From: Candidatus Endomicrobiellum roisinitermitis
Lineage (GTDB): Bacteria; Elusimicrobiota; Endomicrobiia; Endomicrobiales; Endomicrobiaceae
Assembly (NCBI GenBank): GCA_031287855.1
Contig: JAITSL010000031.1
Span: forward strand, 1-58,553
Reading direction: 5' to 3'
DNA length: 58,553 nucleotides
This document shows, piece after piece, positions 8,440-17,667 of this stretch (position 1 is the stretch's first letter; the number at the start of each line of letters is the position of its first letter). The notes beneath the pieces were generated by a model that was not told where the DNA came from, did no database searches, and saw nothing but the letters and a program-made list of their open reading frames with translations. The translations under genes were made by a program, and so were the position numbers.

Positions 8440-9255
8440 CTAATATTTACTAAGTTCTTTTGATTTTTTCATCGCTTCAAGCATAGCATTATAAACTATA
8501 GCTGAAAGATTTTGAGATTCAAAATATTTTAAAGCTGCTTCTGTTGTACCTTTTGGAGATTTAACTTTCTCTTTTAAAGCTACCGCAGATTCATTTGTTA
8601 TATCTAACATTTTACCAGAACCATAAATTGTTTGTACTGCAAAACTTTTTGCTATTTCTTTACTCAAACCTAACTTAAAAGCAGCTTCTTGTAAAAGCTC
8701 ACAAAAATAAAATATATAAGCAGGACCAGAGCCTGATAATGCTGTTATAATATCAAATTTCTCTTCGTCAAGAATTTCTGCTTTCCCTATAGAAACAAAC
8801 AAATTTTTTGCTCTTTGCAGTTGCTCTCCTGAAACAAATCTACCCTTACATAAAGCAGTAGCCCCGCATCGTACTAAAGCAGGTGTATTAGGCATAGCTC
8901 TAATAACTGCAACATCTTTTTTTATATTTTCTTCAATAAATCTTGTGGTTATTCCAGCAGCTATTGAAATAATAATTGTATTCTTTTTTACAAAATTTCT
9001 TATTTCATCAAAAACTCTCAACATGTTTTGAGGTTTTACAGAAAGAAAAATAATATCAGCATCTATTAAAGCTTCCCCTTTATCTTCTGCTATAGATACA
9101 CCAAACTTTTGTTGAAGATTTAAAACTTTCTCATTTACAATATCATTACAAATAATGTTTTGAGCTTTTACAAGCTTGGTTTCTAAAAGACCACTGATAA
9201 TGGCTTGGGCCATATTCCCTGAACCAATAAAAAAAAGTTTTTTACTTATTTCCAT
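8440..9255 (-). CDS. proC: Pyrroline-5-carboxylate reductase
   Basis: ProC performs the last step of proline synthesis, reducing pyrroline-5-carboxylate with NAD(P)H. The Rossmann start LFFIGSGNMAQAIISGLL is present, as are VKPQNM, RAMPNTPALVRCGAT and the C-terminal signature LSGSGPAYIFYF with VKSPKGTTEAAL. From ATG 9255 the protein has 271 residues, the usual size. That start has GGAG nine bases upstream and overlaps the yggS stop by 14 bases; a TTG at 9285 is less likely. Genes for the preceding proline steps are not in the window. Confidence 0.95.
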   Translation of the reverse strand: MEISKKLFFIGSGNMAQAIISGLLETKLVKAQNIICNDIVNEKVLNLQQKFGVSIAEDKGEALIDADIIFLSVKPQNMLRVFDEIRNFVKKNTIIISIAAGITTRFIEENIKKDVAVIRAMPNTPALVRCGATALCKGRFVSGEQLQRAKNLFVSIGKAEILDEEKFDIITALSGSGPAYIFYFCELLQEAAFKLGLSKEIAKSFAVQTIYGSGKMLDITNESAVALKEKVKSPKGTTEAALKYFESQNLSAIVYNAMLEAMKKSKELSKY

Positions 9256-9937
9256 AGTCTCTTTCTCCAAATATTGCTGAACCAACCCTGACCATTGTTG
9301 AACCCTCTTCTATAGCAATCTTGTAGTCTCTAGACATGCCTATAGAAAGAATATTAAAATCGTTATCAGCAAAAAAATTTTTTATATCTTTAAATAATTT
9401 ATATATTTGTTTAAAATACGGTCTTGAATCGCTAGGATTATCACTGTAAGGTGCTATAAGCATGAGCCCTTTAATGTTAACGTTAAAAAGATTCCTACAG
9501 TCATTATAAAAGTCCACAACAAAATCTGGATTAATGCCAGTTTTAGAAATCTCTTTAGAGACTTTTACTTCTATAAGGCAATCTTGAATTTTACTAATAT
9601 CTTTAGCATGACGATTTATATTATAAGCAAGTTTAACACTATCTAAAGACTGTATCAAATCAAATGTTTCTACAGCTTTTTTTACTTTATTGGACTGTAA
9701 ATGCCCAATAAAATGTTTAGTCACTCCAATAAGGGGATCTTCAATTTGGTTAAATTTAGCAACTGCTTCTTGAACTTTGCTCTCCCCTATATGTTTAATT
9801 CCACATTTTAGTGCTTCTAAAACAAAAGGATAGGTAAAAGTTTTTGTTACTGCAACTAAGTCAACAGTAGCAGCAACGTTTTTTAACAAATTTATAGTAT
9901 TATTAATACTTTTTATATTTTGGCAAATATGTTTCAT
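9242..9937 (-). CDS. yggS: YggS/PROSC family pyridoxal-phosphate homeostasis protein
   Basis: The family binds pyridoxal 5'-phosphate in an alanine-racemase-like barrel and balances free PLP, without a known enzymatic activity. The cofactor lysine is expected in DLVAVTKTF near residue 31. Other family marks are HIGESKVQEA, HFIGHLQSNKVKKAVE, GLMLIAPY and the C-terminal SIGMSRDYKIAIEEGSTMVRVGSAIFG (the phosphate-binding end). The length of 231 residues is normal. It is the first gene of the minus-strand operon, with a promoter candidate just upstream. Its PLP link fits with pdxJ elsewhere in the window. Confidence 0.93.
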   Translation of the reverse strand: MKHICQNIKSINNTINLLKNVAATVDLVAVTKTFTYPFVLEALKCGIKHIGESKVQEAVAKFNQIEDPLIGVTKHFIGHLQSNKVKKAVETFDLIQSLDSVKLAYNINRHAKDISKIQDCLIEVKVSKEISKTGINPDFVVDFYNDCRNLFNVNIKGLMLIAPYSDNPSDSRPYFKQIYKLFKDIKNFFADNDFNILSIGMSRDYKIAIEEGSTMVRVGSAIFGERDYGNK

Positions 9938-9957
9938 TTTTTATTTATTTTGCTTAT

Positions 9958-9966
9958 ATTGTAGCA
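9958..9966 (-). promoter_or_regulatory. Extended -10 promoter candidate for the yggS operon
   Basis: On the minus strand TGCTACAAT forms an extended -10 element 20 bases before the yggS ATG. No convincing -35 hexamer stands at the right distance, which is acceptable for an extended -10 site. Confidence 0.4.
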
Positions 9967-10065
9967 TATTTTCAAACAAATCGTTTTCTTAAGCACTATA
10001 ACACTTGTTTTCTAGACCCCAAGCATTACAAACTTTTTATTAAATTATTATTTTTAAATATTTTT

Positions 10066-10095
10066 TTGAATTAAAGTGTATTTATTTAGTAATAT
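10066..10095 (+). promoter_or_regulatory. Sigma-70-type promoter candidate for the cation antiporter gene
   Basis: TTGAAT and TAATAT are separated by 18 bases, ending 43 bases before the ATG at 10139. The area is very AT-rich, so chance matches are possible. Confidence 0.4.
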
Positions 10096-10138
10096 ATGCC
10101 CATATTAAAATGTACTGAAAAAATACAGGTAAATTAAA

Positions 10139-11905
10139 ATGCACGATTATCAACTATTGCAAATAATGGCAGTTGGTTTTACTCTTTCTTTAACATTTGG
10201 TTTTATAACACAAAAACTGGGACTCTCTTCTATTGTTGGATATCTTCTTGCAGGATTTTTGATAGGGCCTTCATCCCCAGGCTTTGTTGCAGACTATAGC
10301 CTAGCATTTCAACTTTCAGAGGCTGGCGTTATACTTTTGATGTTTGGAGTAGGCTTGCATTTCAAAACAGATGATCTTTTTGCAGTTAAAGGTGTCGCTA
10401 TACCTGGAGCTATAATACAAAGCACTGTTGCAACAATTTTTGGAGTTTTTCTTGGTGCACTGCTTGGAATTGACTTTAAATCTGCATTAATTTTAGGATT
10501 GGGACTTGCCGTAGCAAGTACTGTCGTGCTTTTAAGAGTCTTGGAAGACAACGATGTTTTAAATACAGTTCATGGCCATGTAGCTGTTGGCTGGCTTGTT
10601 GTAGAAGATATTTTGACTGTACTAATTTTAGTCATACTTCCTAGTCTTTCTGTAATACTTTCAAATTCTAGCACAGCATCTTTAGGAACAATAGAAATAT
10701 TTAAAGCTATAGGAATCGCTTTAATAAGAATATTTTTATTATGGTTATTAGTTATAGAAGGTGGGAGACGAGTTGTGCCCTGGTTTTTGTCAAAAATAGT
10801 TAAAACACGCTCTCAAGAACTTTTCACTTTAGCTGTTTTAGTTATAGCTTTTGTAACTGCAGTCATTGCAGCGTTTGTGTTTCAAACTTCATTTGCCTTA
10901 GGTGCATTTTTAGGGGGTATGGTCGTAGGCAAAAGTAAGCTAAGCCACCAAGCAGGAGCAGATATTTTACCATTAAGAGACGCTTTTGCAGTTTTGTTTT
11001 TTCTGTCAGTTGGAATGCTTTTTGACTGGACATTTATTATCGACTATCCGTTACTTGTATATACCTGTTTAATTGTAGTTTTATTAATTAAACCTTTAAC
11101 AGCACTGGTTGTTGTCTGTATTTTAGGGTACTCTACAAGAACAGCACTTACTGTAGCTGCAGGACTAGCACAAGTTGGAGAATTTTCTTTTATATTAGCA
11201 CAAGAAGCTAAACGTTTAGATCTTGTTGGAGATCTAGTTTACAATTCTATAGTTATATGCGCTATCGTATCTATAACTTTAAACCCCTCAATATTCAAAA
11301 AAATACCTTCTTTTGAAAGATTTTTACGCTCAAAAAGCAAAATATGGAAAATATTAAATTTTTCAGTAAACAAGAAATGTAATAAAGTTAACGAAATAGC
11401 AAAAAATTTACTTCCTACAGAAGAACTTCTTTCTGAAAAAGTTGCCATAGTTATAGGATATGGCCCAACAGGGAAAGAAGTTACTCAAGCCTTAATAAAA
11501 CAAGACATAAAATCTGTTATAATAGAAGTAAATATAGATACTGTAAATTCATTAAGTTCCCAGGGGCAAGCTGTAATATATGGAAATTCAACAAGAAAAG
11601 ATATTTTAATTGCCGCTGGCATAAAAAAGGCAAATTACCTAATAATCACTGTTCCTTCTTTAAATATAACATTAGAAACAGCATCTTTAGCTTCTTCTCT
11701 AAATCCTAAAACCCGCATTATTGTTAGAGCTCGTTTCTTAGATCACAAAGAAAAGCTTAAGCAGCTTGGCATTGCTGCAATCGCCTTTGAAGAAGAGGAA
11801 GTGGCAAAAGCTTTAACTTCTTTAGTTTTAGACGACTTAGAACAACAAAGCTTACTCGCCGCTGCTTCAGAAATAGCATCTCAAACAGCTCAAGAAAATA
11901 ATTAA
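10139..11905 (+). CDS. CPA2-family K+(Na+)/H+ antiporter with TrkA-N domain (KefB/YbaL type)
   Basis: This is an inner-membrane monovalent cation/proton antiporter. The first about 385 residues hold some 12 hydrophobic segments with CPA2 motifs (GYLLAGFLIGPSSPG, GVILLMFGVGLHF, and a possible ion-binding region VVEDILTV). From about residue 430 there is a cytoplasmic Rossmann domain of TrkA-N (RCK) type: VAIVIGYGPTGKEVTQALI, the acidic end of strand two (VIIEVN), and AVIYGNSTRKDIL. This would sense NAD(H) or another ligand. There is no TrkA-C domain, as in E. coli YbaL. The gene is transcribed alone, divergently from the yggS operon. The role in potassium or pH homeostasis is inferred from the family. 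Confidence 0.9.
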   Translation: MHDYQLLQIMAVGFTLSLTFGFITQKLGLSSIVGYLLAGFLIGPSSPGFVADYSLAFQLSEAGVILLMFGVGLHFKTDDLFAVKGVAIPGAIIQSTVATIFGVFLGALLGIDFKSALILGLGLAVASTVVLLRVLEDNDVLNTVHGHVAVGWLVVEDILTVLILVILPSLSVILSNSSTASLGTIEIFKAIGIALIRIFLLWLLVIEGGRRVVPWFLSKIVKTRSQELFTLAVLVIAFVTAVIAAFVFQTSFALGAFLGGMVVGKSKLSHQAGADILPLRDAFAVLFFLSVGMLFDWTFIIDYPLLVYTCLIVVLLIKPLTALVVVCILGYSTRTALTVAAGLAQVGEFSFILAQEAKRLDLVGDLVYNSIVICAIVSITLNPSIFKKIPSFERFLRSKSKIWKILNFSVNKKCNKVNEIAKNLLPTEELLSEKVAIVIGYGPTGKEVTQALIKQDIKSVIIEVNIDTVNSLSSQGQAVIYGNSTRKDILIAAGIKKANYLIITVPSLNITLETASLASSLNPKTRIIVRARFLDHKEKLKQLGIAAIAFEEEEVAKALTSLVLDDLEQQSLLAAASEIASQTAQENN

Positions 11906-11925
11906 GCTTTTATGATGTTTAATTG

Positions 11926-11970
11926 GTCTAGCTTAGAACCTTACCTGCCTTACTTAAAGAGTCGCTAATG
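11926..11970 (+). repeat. Diverged relic of the repeat arm seen at 43049
   Basis: TCTAGCTTAGAACCTTACCT and the following bases resemble the left arm of the inverted-repeat element at 43049-43080 (TCTAGTTTAAAACCTTATCT). Most positions agree, but the rest of the element is absent. It lies right after the antiporter gene. Confidence 0.35.
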
Positions 11971-11982
11971 TTTATTTGCGAT

Positions 11983-12199
11983 TTACCGCCATAAGTGATT
12001 GGCAGGACTGACATAGTAATAAGTACCATCACACATCATAACCTCGCCATAATTAGGGCCTAATGTACTTACATTGCCTGCAACATTAAACGTGCTGTGG
12101 TCTACTAAGATTAATTGTTTGTGATAAAGCAATTCCTGATATTGCTGATATAAAAAGAACTACTAACAATACATGCCAATTTTTACTTATCATTACCAT
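11983..12199 (-). pseudogene. Small secreted protein gene with a frameshift
   Basis: The minus strand from ATG 12199 encodes MVMISKNWHVLLVVLFISAI followed by SGIALSQTI, a clear Sec signal peptide, but the frame closes at 12086 after 37 codons. A neighbouring frame continues smoothly from about 12115: LVDHSTFNVAGNVSTLGPNY, then GEVMMCDGTYYYVSPANHLWR, with a stop at 11983-11985. Joined, this would be a mature secreted or periplasmic peptide of roughly 45-50 residues with a CDGTYYYVSP end, reminiscent of the C-termini of small surface proteins. I recognise no family. The break could also be a sequencing error in a real gene. The rest of the 469-base gap between the antiporter and rpoD holds a stem-loop and a repeat relic only. 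Confidence 0.45.
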
Positions 12200-12228
12200 T
12201 TATTGCCCACACATAAAAAATTAAATCC

Positions 12229-12259
12229 TATCAAAGGACTACTTTACAACCCTTTGATA
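12229..12259. other. Inverted repeat (9-bp arms) between rpoD and the antiporter gene
   Basis: TATCAAAGG and CCTTTGATA are perfect inverted copies separated by 13 bases. It lies about 115 bases beyond the rpoD stop and has no T-run, so it is not a convincing intrinsic terminator. Its role is unknown. Confidence 0.35.
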
Positions 12260-12374
12260 TCACAACTTCTTTTTATGCTTTTATGGGACTCTTCAAGTCA
12301 GATTTTAATCATTTTTTCTCTATTAATTATACATCTAGCGCTTTGGAATGTGACCAGTTGTAATGTTAAATGAG

Positions 12375-14093
12375 TTAATCCAAGTATTCTCTTAAAGATT
12401 TACTCCTACTAGGATGCCTTAACTTTCTTATGGCTTTTGCTTCTATTTGTCTTACTCTTTCTCTTGTAACACCGAACTTCTTGCCAACCTCTTCTAGAGT
12501 GCTAGGATAACCAACACCTACACCATACCTTAAACTTATGATTTCAGCTTCTCTTGGGGTTAGAGTATTTAAAACTTTTTCTAGTTCAAGTTGAAGTCTA
12601 TATTGTTGCGTTTTAGCAACAGGACTTGGACTATTGTGATCCTCCACAAAATCTTCAAGACGAGAGTCATCTTCTTCACCAACAGGTGTTGCAAGAGAAA
12701 CCGGCTCTTGCATCATTTTCAATATTTTCCTAATTCTATCTGTGGAAAACTTTAAAACTTTCGCATATTCCTCAATAGTTGGCTCTCTACCTATATCTTG
12801 CTGAAACTTTTTTTTAACTTTTGTAAGTTTTGAAATAAGTTCTTTCATATGGACAGGGATTCTAATAGTTCTTGCTTGATCTGCAATAGCTCGGTTAATA
12901 GATTGTCTTATCCACCACGTTGCATAGGTTGAAAATTTAAAACCTTTTTTCCATTCAAACTTCTCAACTGCTTTTGAAAGACCGAGATTTCCTTCTTGAA
13001 TTAAATCTGATAACTCTAAGTTACTTATTCCAACATGCTTTTTAGCAATAGAAACAACAAGCCTAAAATTGGCTTCAATAAGTTTCATTTTGTCTCTATG
13101 GATAATATCTTCAAGCTCTCTAATTTTTCTATCTGTTTCTATCATCTCTTCTGTGCTTATAACAAAACTTTCTTGCATATTAGTTTTTTTATCTAAAAGA
13201 AATTGTGTTCTTTCCATATCTTCTTTTACATCTTTTACCGGAGCTCCTGTATATTTTTTAAAATCCGCTGCAGAAATTTTATCTATCTCGTAGCTCTTAT
13301 ACAAAGTTTTAATTTTTGAAACTGGATTTTTGTATTTACGCTCAAATCTTCTTAAATCATCTTTTATTTCATTCAGTTTTTGAGCTATAGTTTTAATTTT
13401 ATTAATAAGCCTTTTTATTTTATCTTGGTTTAAGTTAAGACCTACTATTAACTTAACAACTTTTAAACGTAATCCTTTTATTTTGTTTAAATAGTTTTCT
13501 TTATCTTTAAGCGAATTTTTTCCTTTTAGTTTCTTTTCATAACTATTTATGTTCTTTTCTATGGCATTTATTTTTTTAACAACAGTTTTAATTTTTACTC
13601 CCATGCCCCTGAGCTGAGCTTGAGATTTTCTACCTCTAGGCATAAGCTCTTTTGTTGTCATTTCTTGTTGCCCTATAAGAGTTTCCCAGTTTCTTATCTC
13701 TTTTATAAGAAGAGGAGATTCTAAAACTACTAACTTTAATTTCTTTTCATTCTCTCTTATGTTTTTTGCGAGTTCAACCTCTACACTTCTTTCTAAAAGA
13801 GGCACTTTTGCCATTTCACTTAAGTACATTCTAACAGGATTTATATCTTCTTCCTCATTAGAACCTTTAACGGATTGTTCTACAGCTCCGGTATCTTTTT
13901 GCATCTTTTCTTCTAGATATTCTTTATTATCTACAACTTTAATACCTAAATCATCTAAAGTCACAAAAAAACTGTCTATTTTTTCTGCAACAATAGATTT
14001 TTGAGGAAGGGTGTTATTTATGTCCTCATAAGTAAGATAACCTTGCTTCCTTCCAAAATCAATTAAATTTTTAAGTGAATCTTTTTTTGTCAT
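12375..14093 (-). CDS. rpoD: Primary RNA polymerase sigma factor (sigma-70/RpoD)
   Basis: This is the housekeeping sigma factor. The N-terminus resembles region 1.1 ([20 protein letters not shown]). Region 1.2 is [10 protein letters not shown]-like ([17 protein letters not shown]). Regions 2.1-2.4 run from [20 protein letters not shown] to [20 protein letters not shown]. Region 3 holds TIRIPVHM, and region 4.2 holds [20 protein letters not shown]. Between 1.2 and 2 there is a lysine-rich, low-complexity stretch (about residues 150-280) replacing the usual non-conserved region. It ends the HIT-rpsU-NIF3-dnaG-rpoD gene run, one base after dnaG. The intact -35 and -10 motifs found in this window (TTGACA/TATAAT type) fit its expected specificity. 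Confidence 0.96.
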   Translation of the reverse strand: MTKKDSLKNLIDFGRKQGYLTYEDINNTLPQKSIVAEKIDSFFVTLDDLGIKVVDNKEYLEEKMQKDTGAVEQSVKGSNEEEDINPVRMYLSEMAKVPLLERSVEVELAKNIRENEKKLKLVVLESPLLIKEIRNWETLIGQQEMTTKELMPRGRKSQAQLRGMGVKIKTVVKKINAIEKNINSYEKKLKGKNSLKDKENYLNKIKGLRLKVVKLIVGLNLNQDKIKRLINKIKTIAQKLNEIKDDLRRFERKYKNPVSKIKTLYKSYEIDKISAADFKKYTGAPVKDVKEDMERTQFLLDKKTNMQESFVISTEEMIETDRKIRELEDIIHRDKMKLIEANFRLVVSIAKKHVGISNLELSDLIQEGNLGLSKAVEKFEWKKGFKFSTYATWWIRQSINRAIADQARTIRIPVHMKELISKLTKVKKKFQQDIGREPTIEEYAKVLKFSTDRIRKILKMMQEPVSLATPVGEEDDSRLEDFVEDHNSPSPVAKTQQYRLQLELEKVLNTLTPREAEIISLRYGVGVGYPSTLEEVGKKFGVTRERVRQIEAKAIRKLRHPSRSKSLREYLD

Positions 14094-14094
14094 T

Positions 14095-15843
14095 TTATTT
14101 TCCTGATCCTTTTAAAAGGGCTGTTAGTTTTTTATATTCGTCAAACAACTCTTTGTCTTTTTCTTTTTTACCTTCTGTCATAAGGAGAATATCTTTTTCT
14201 AGTACCGCTCTTCTTCTTTTAAAAATACTTAATTCAATATCTTTTAAAATAGTGTTAAAAGCTTCATTTACATTATTGTACTTAATACTATTTAAGGTAA
14301 CATTTGAAAACCAATTTGCGTCATCTTGTGAAAGCAAATTTAGAATTTCAGCATCGTTTAAACCTGAAGAAGTAAATTCAAAAACCTTTTTACATCTAGC
14401 ATCAAAAAAACAATCCACATTGACTCTTTCAACAAATTCTCTATTATTTAAAACAATAGTTAACAGATTTTCTTCTAAAGACATAGAAAACTTTTTATTT
14501 TTATTAAGTGTTTTACTTAAACTTAGACTTCCTTCTTTTGTATATCCATTAAATTTTAATTTTTTTTTCTTTTTAAACTCTTTATAAATAATTGCTTCAT
14601 CAACATTTAGATATTGTGAAATACTTTTTATCCACTCACTTTGAAGTACACCACTATCACTTTTTGATACAAAATCTAAAAGATTTGATACAGCTCTTGC
14701 TTTAGTTTCAGGCGATTTATCTTTTTGACTGCCATAAACTCTAGCAATCATAAAATCTATCGCACTTTTAGAAGTAGTATCAACAAGCCTTATAAACGCT
14801 TCTTTACCATATTGATTTAAATATTCATCTGCATCAACATTTTCTGGCAAAGAGGACACTCTTGTCTGTATACCTTCCTCAACTAAAATTTCAAGAGACC
14901 TTTGAGCTGCAGTTCTACCCGCACTATCTGAATCAAAAAGCAAAGTAACACTATCTGCATACCTTGAAATTAACTTAGCATGTTTTTGTGTAAAAGCTGT
15001 ACCTAAACTAGCAACAGCGCCTACAACACCAAATTGTTGCGGAACAATAACATCCATATAACCTTCAAGTACAATAATTCTTCTTTCTTTGCGTAATTGT
15101 GGCAAAGTTTGAAACAAACCATACAAATTAGACGATTTTGAATAAATACTTGTTTCAGGAGTGTTTATATATTTTGGCTGTTGATCTGTAAGAGTTCTCC
15201 CTCCAAATGCTACAATTCTACCTTGAACATCAAAAATCGGAAACACAATTCTTTCCGACATATATTCAAAAAAACTTCCTTTATCTGTTTTTGTTATTAT
15301 ACCTGCTTTAATAAGATTTTCAACTGTAAAACCTTTTTTTGTAGCTGCTTGTATAAGTTGTCCCTTTAAACAAAAACCTATTTTAAACCTAACTATCGTA
15401 TCGCGAGTAATTCCACGCTTTATAAGATAGTCCATAGCTTTTTTTGCACTAGCATTTTCCATTAAACATTTATGGTAAAATATAGCTGAATTTTCCAATA
15501 TGTCAATCAGCAAAAGTCTTTGTGAAGGAATACCAGGACCTTGTTTTACATCTTGTATTGTGATATTTGCTTTCTTAGCAAGTTTTTTTACAGACTCAAT
15601 CCAAGATATATTGTCAGCAAGCATAACAAACTTAAAAACATCACCAGAAACATTACAACCAAAACATCTAAAAATACCTTTTTCAGGACTTATAATAAAA
15701 GAAGGTGTTTTTTCATTATGAAAAATACAACACGCCTTCCAATTACGCCCAACTCTTTTCAAATCAGGTATATATTCTCTTACTACTGACTCTATGTTAT
15801 TAGATATTCTTATTTTTTCAATTATATCATCAGGTATTGCCAT
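14095..15843 (-). CDS. dnaG: DNA primase
   Basis: DnaG makes RNA primers at the replication fork. The N-terminal CHC2 zinc-binding domain shows [16 protein letters not shown] and FRCFGC within the first 65 residues. The catalytic TOPRIM core contains [17 protein letters not shown], with the catalytic glutamate, and [16 protein letters not shown], with the metal-binding aspartates. The C-terminal helicase-binding region is less conserved, as usual. Length 582 is normal. It sits between the NIF3-like gene and rpoD with gaps of one to two bases, so the three are surely one transcript. Confidence 0.96.
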   Translation of the reverse strand: MAIPDDIIEKIRISNNIESVVREYIPDLKRVGRNWKACCIFHNEKTPSFIISPEKGIFRCFGCNVSGDVFKFVMLADNISWIESVKKLAKKANITIQDVKQGPGIPSQRLLLIDILENSAIFYHKCLMENASAKKAMDYLIKRGITRDTIVRFKIGFCLKGQLIQAATKKGFTVENLIKAGIITKTDKGSFFEYMSERIVFPIFDVQGRIVAFGGRTLTDQQPKYINTPETSIYSKSSNLYGLFQTLPQLRKERRIIVLEGYMDVIVPQQFGVVGAVASLGTAFTQKHAKLISRYADSVTLLFDSDSAGRTAAQRSLEILVEEGIQTRVSSLPENVDADEYLNQYGKEAFIRLVDTTSKSAIDFMIARVYGSQKDKSPETKARAVSNLLDFVSKSDSGVLQSEWIKSISQYLNVDEAIIYKEFKKKKKLKFNGYTKEGSLSLSKTLNKNKKFSMSLEENLLTIVLNNREFVERVNVDCFFDARCKKVFEFTSSGLNDAEILNLLSQDDANWFSNVTLNSIKYNNVNEAFNTILKDIELSIFKRRRAVLEKDILLMTEGKKEKDKELFDEYKKLTALLKGSGK

Positions 15844-15845
15844 TT

Positions 15846-16805
15846 TTATCTTCTAAATCTTCTAAAGCCTGAACATTCTACAAACTCAAGTTTTTGAACA
15901 AATTCCTTTTCCAACTTATCAAAAAGTAAATTTAATCCTAAATTATCAGAAGAAATATGCCCTGCTAAAATAATATTTAAATGATGTTTTTCAGCTTCTT
16001 TTACAGCTTTTGGACTCAAATGCATTACAACTACAGTACTTATCCCTACTATAGCAAGTTTTTCAAAAGACTTTATAGGCCCTTCTGTGCCACCTGTCAT
16101 ATCAACAAAAACTTTCCCACACCTAGAATAACTATTCCCACTAAGAATAAATGGTGCATGTCCTATTTTTATTGCATGCTGGTATTCAGGAAAACTTTCA
16201 AGCAGCTCAACAATCTCTTTTAAATATACAGGATTTAAATTGTTAATTTTATCTTGTAAGAATGAGGCTACATGATTATCTGCAACAGTGTGAGCTGTCA
16301 TCAAAGGAACATTTAACAACTTTGCAGCATCATAAACTCTTTCATTATTTTGGGGCAAAACGCTTCTATAAACTTCTTTTATTCTTTCAGAAACAATTTT
16401 TTCTGTAATATTAATAGGTATACCTTGTTTGTTTAAAATGTCTGCCTGCATACCTATAACATTGCTAAACGTAGAATATGCATACCCTTCAGGATGATGA
16501 GCTATAACTAAATCTATTTTAACGCCAGAATTTATTAAACTCTTTGCAAGTAAAAGCTCTTGCGTTTCTATGTCTATGCCAACCATAACTGTTTTGATTT
16601 CTAAGTTTTCGTCACCATATAAAATTCTAGAATCATAATATGGATTTGTTAAGCTTTCCATATCAAAATTTGTTTTTTTTGTATCAGGAAGAACTTCATA
16701 CTCTTCTTTACGTTTTAACAAATCCAATTCTACAACGGATTTATCTCTGGGATCTGTCTTTTTACCTTCCTGAACAAATAAATCCTGTATATCTTTTAAT
16801 TTCAT
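15846..16805 (-). CDS. NIF3/YbgI-family (DUF34) protein
   Basis: The C-terminal two thirds match the NIF3 family, a dinuclear metal-binding fold of debated function. Marks are VMVGIDI, DLVIAHHPEGYAYS (metal-binding histidines), MTAHTVADNHVASFL and the late AGHISSDNLGLNLL, which supplies the last histidine. The first about 70 residues (DLFVQEGKKTDPRDKSVVEL...) are charged and not part of the usual family, so this is an extended version. It occupies the place between rpsU and dnaG in an otherwise classic macromolecular synthesis operon. A role in nucleotide or GTP-cyclohydrolase-related metabolism has been proposed for family members, but none is proven here. Confidence 0.85.
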   Translation of the reverse strand: MKLKDIQDLFVQEGKKTDPRDKSVVELDLLKRKEEYEVLPDTKKTNFDMESLTNPYYDSRILYGDENLEIKTVMVGIDIETQELLLAKSLINSGVKIDLVIAHHPEGYAYSTFSNVIGMQADILNKQGIPINITEKIVSERIKEVYRSVLPQNNERVYDAAKLLNVPLMTAHTVADNHVASFLQDKINNLNPVYLKEIVELLESFPEYQHAIKIGHAPFILSGNSYSRCGKVFVDMTGGTEGPIKSFEKLAIVGISTVVVMHLSPKAVKEAEKHHLNIILAGHISSDNLGLNLLFDKLEKEFVQKLEFVECSGFRRFRR

Positions 16806-16853
16806 ATTTACCTTATAAAAGGGAGCATATAAAGATTAACACAACTCCATTGT

Positions 16854-17066
16854 TTATGCAGTTCTAAATTTTCTGCTATCTTTAAGCATTTTACGACGTA
16901 TTTTTCTTTTAGTTTCAGCAAGTTTTTCTTTTTTTAATACACTTGGCGCTTTATAAAATTCACGTTTTTTTATTTCTTGCATTACTCCATTTTTTTCACA
17001 TTCTCTTTTGAAACGCCTAATAGCTTCCTCTATAGATTCACCTTCACGAACTTTAATATTTACCAT
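16854..17066 (-). CDS. rpsU: 30S ribosomal protein S21
   Basis: This small basic protein joins the 30S subunit and helps initiation on mRNA. From ATG 17066 it reads MVNIKVREGESIEEAIRRFK and continues with ECEKNGVMQEIKKREFYKAP, a full-length S21 of 70 residues. I prefer this start to a GTG at 17078 because AAGGCGG (17079-17085) would overlap the latter and stands 12 bases from the former. It heads the dnaG-rpoD part of the operon, as in many bacteria. Confidence 0.93.
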   Translation of the reverse strand: MVNIKVREGESIEEAIRRFKRECEKNGVMQEIKKREFYKAPSVLKKEKLAETKRKIRRKMLKDSRKFRTA

Positions 17067-17131
17067 CTTTAAAAACACCGCCTTTCTTAAAGAAAGATTA
17101 TTTTATACAAAAACTTACTGATTACACATTT

Positions 17132-17479
17132 TCAACCTGGAGGCCAACCAAAAACTCTTCCACCAAGTAGATGGTAATGTATATGAAAAACAGCTTGGCC
17201 ACTATCTATACCACAATTATTTATAAGCCTAAAACCGTTTCTCATCTCTTTAAACTGTTTGCTTATTTTGGAAGCAACAATTTGTATACGCCCTAATACT
17301 TGCTCTTCTTGACAAGAAACATCTCCTAAACAAGCTATGTGTTTTTTAGGAATAATTATGATGTGAATAGGTGCTTTGGGATTTATATCCTTAAAAGCAA
17401 AAACAATTTCATCCTCATAAACTTTATGGGACAGAATTTTTCCTTTAGCTATATTACAAAAAATGCAAGTTTCTGACAT
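17132..17479 (-). CDS. HIT-family (HinT-like) nucleotide-binding protein
   Basis: This 115-residue protein has the HIT fold of HinT purine nucleoside phosphoramidases. It carries CIFCNIAKGKILSHKVYED at the N-terminus (with the CxxC zinc site), then INPKAPIHIIIIPKKHI, and the active-site motif VFHIHYHLLGGR, the H-x-H-x-H triad. The C-terminus is complete (WPPG). It is the first minus-strand gene before rpsU, and the 65-base gap suggests joint transcription. The precise substrate is unknown. Confidence 0.93.
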   Translation of the reverse strand: MSETCIFCNIAKGKILSHKVYEDEIVFAFKDINPKAPIHIIIIPKKHIACLGDVSCQEEQVLGRIQIVASKISKQFKEMRNGFRLINNCGIDSGQAVFHIHYHLLGGRVFGWPPG

Positions 17480-17634
17480 TTAAAACCCAGTTTTAATATC
17501 AAATTATGGCGAAATATTATCAAATTTTTAACAAAATAGCAAATTCTACAGGTATTATACTTTCTTTGCAATATTGCTAAAATATTTGATCTAAAAATTA
17601 TGTCCCAGATATACTTTTCTTTGAAATAAGTATG

Positions 17635-17640
17635 TATAAT
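17635..17640 (+). promoter_or_regulatory. -10 element candidate (TATAAT) for the rsmE-mtaB pair
   Basis: A perfect TATAAT stands 28 bases before the rsmE ATG, preceded directly by TG. A TACTTT sequence 16-17 bases upstream could be a weak -35. The ribosome binding site AAAGGA follows before the ATG. Confidence 0.45.
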
Positions 17641-17667
17641 TAAAACTATATAAAAGGAATTTTTTGT

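Noticed and set aside
12173-12373. Plus-strand ORF of 66 codons in the antiporter-rpoD gap
   Set aside because: It has no ribosome binding site, lies antisense to the better supported signal-peptide gene, and its hydrophobic look comes from T-rich codons.
14075-14587. 170-codon ORF antisense to dnaG
   Set aside because: Phenylalanine/serine-rich mirror of lysine-rich dnaG codons; no start signal.
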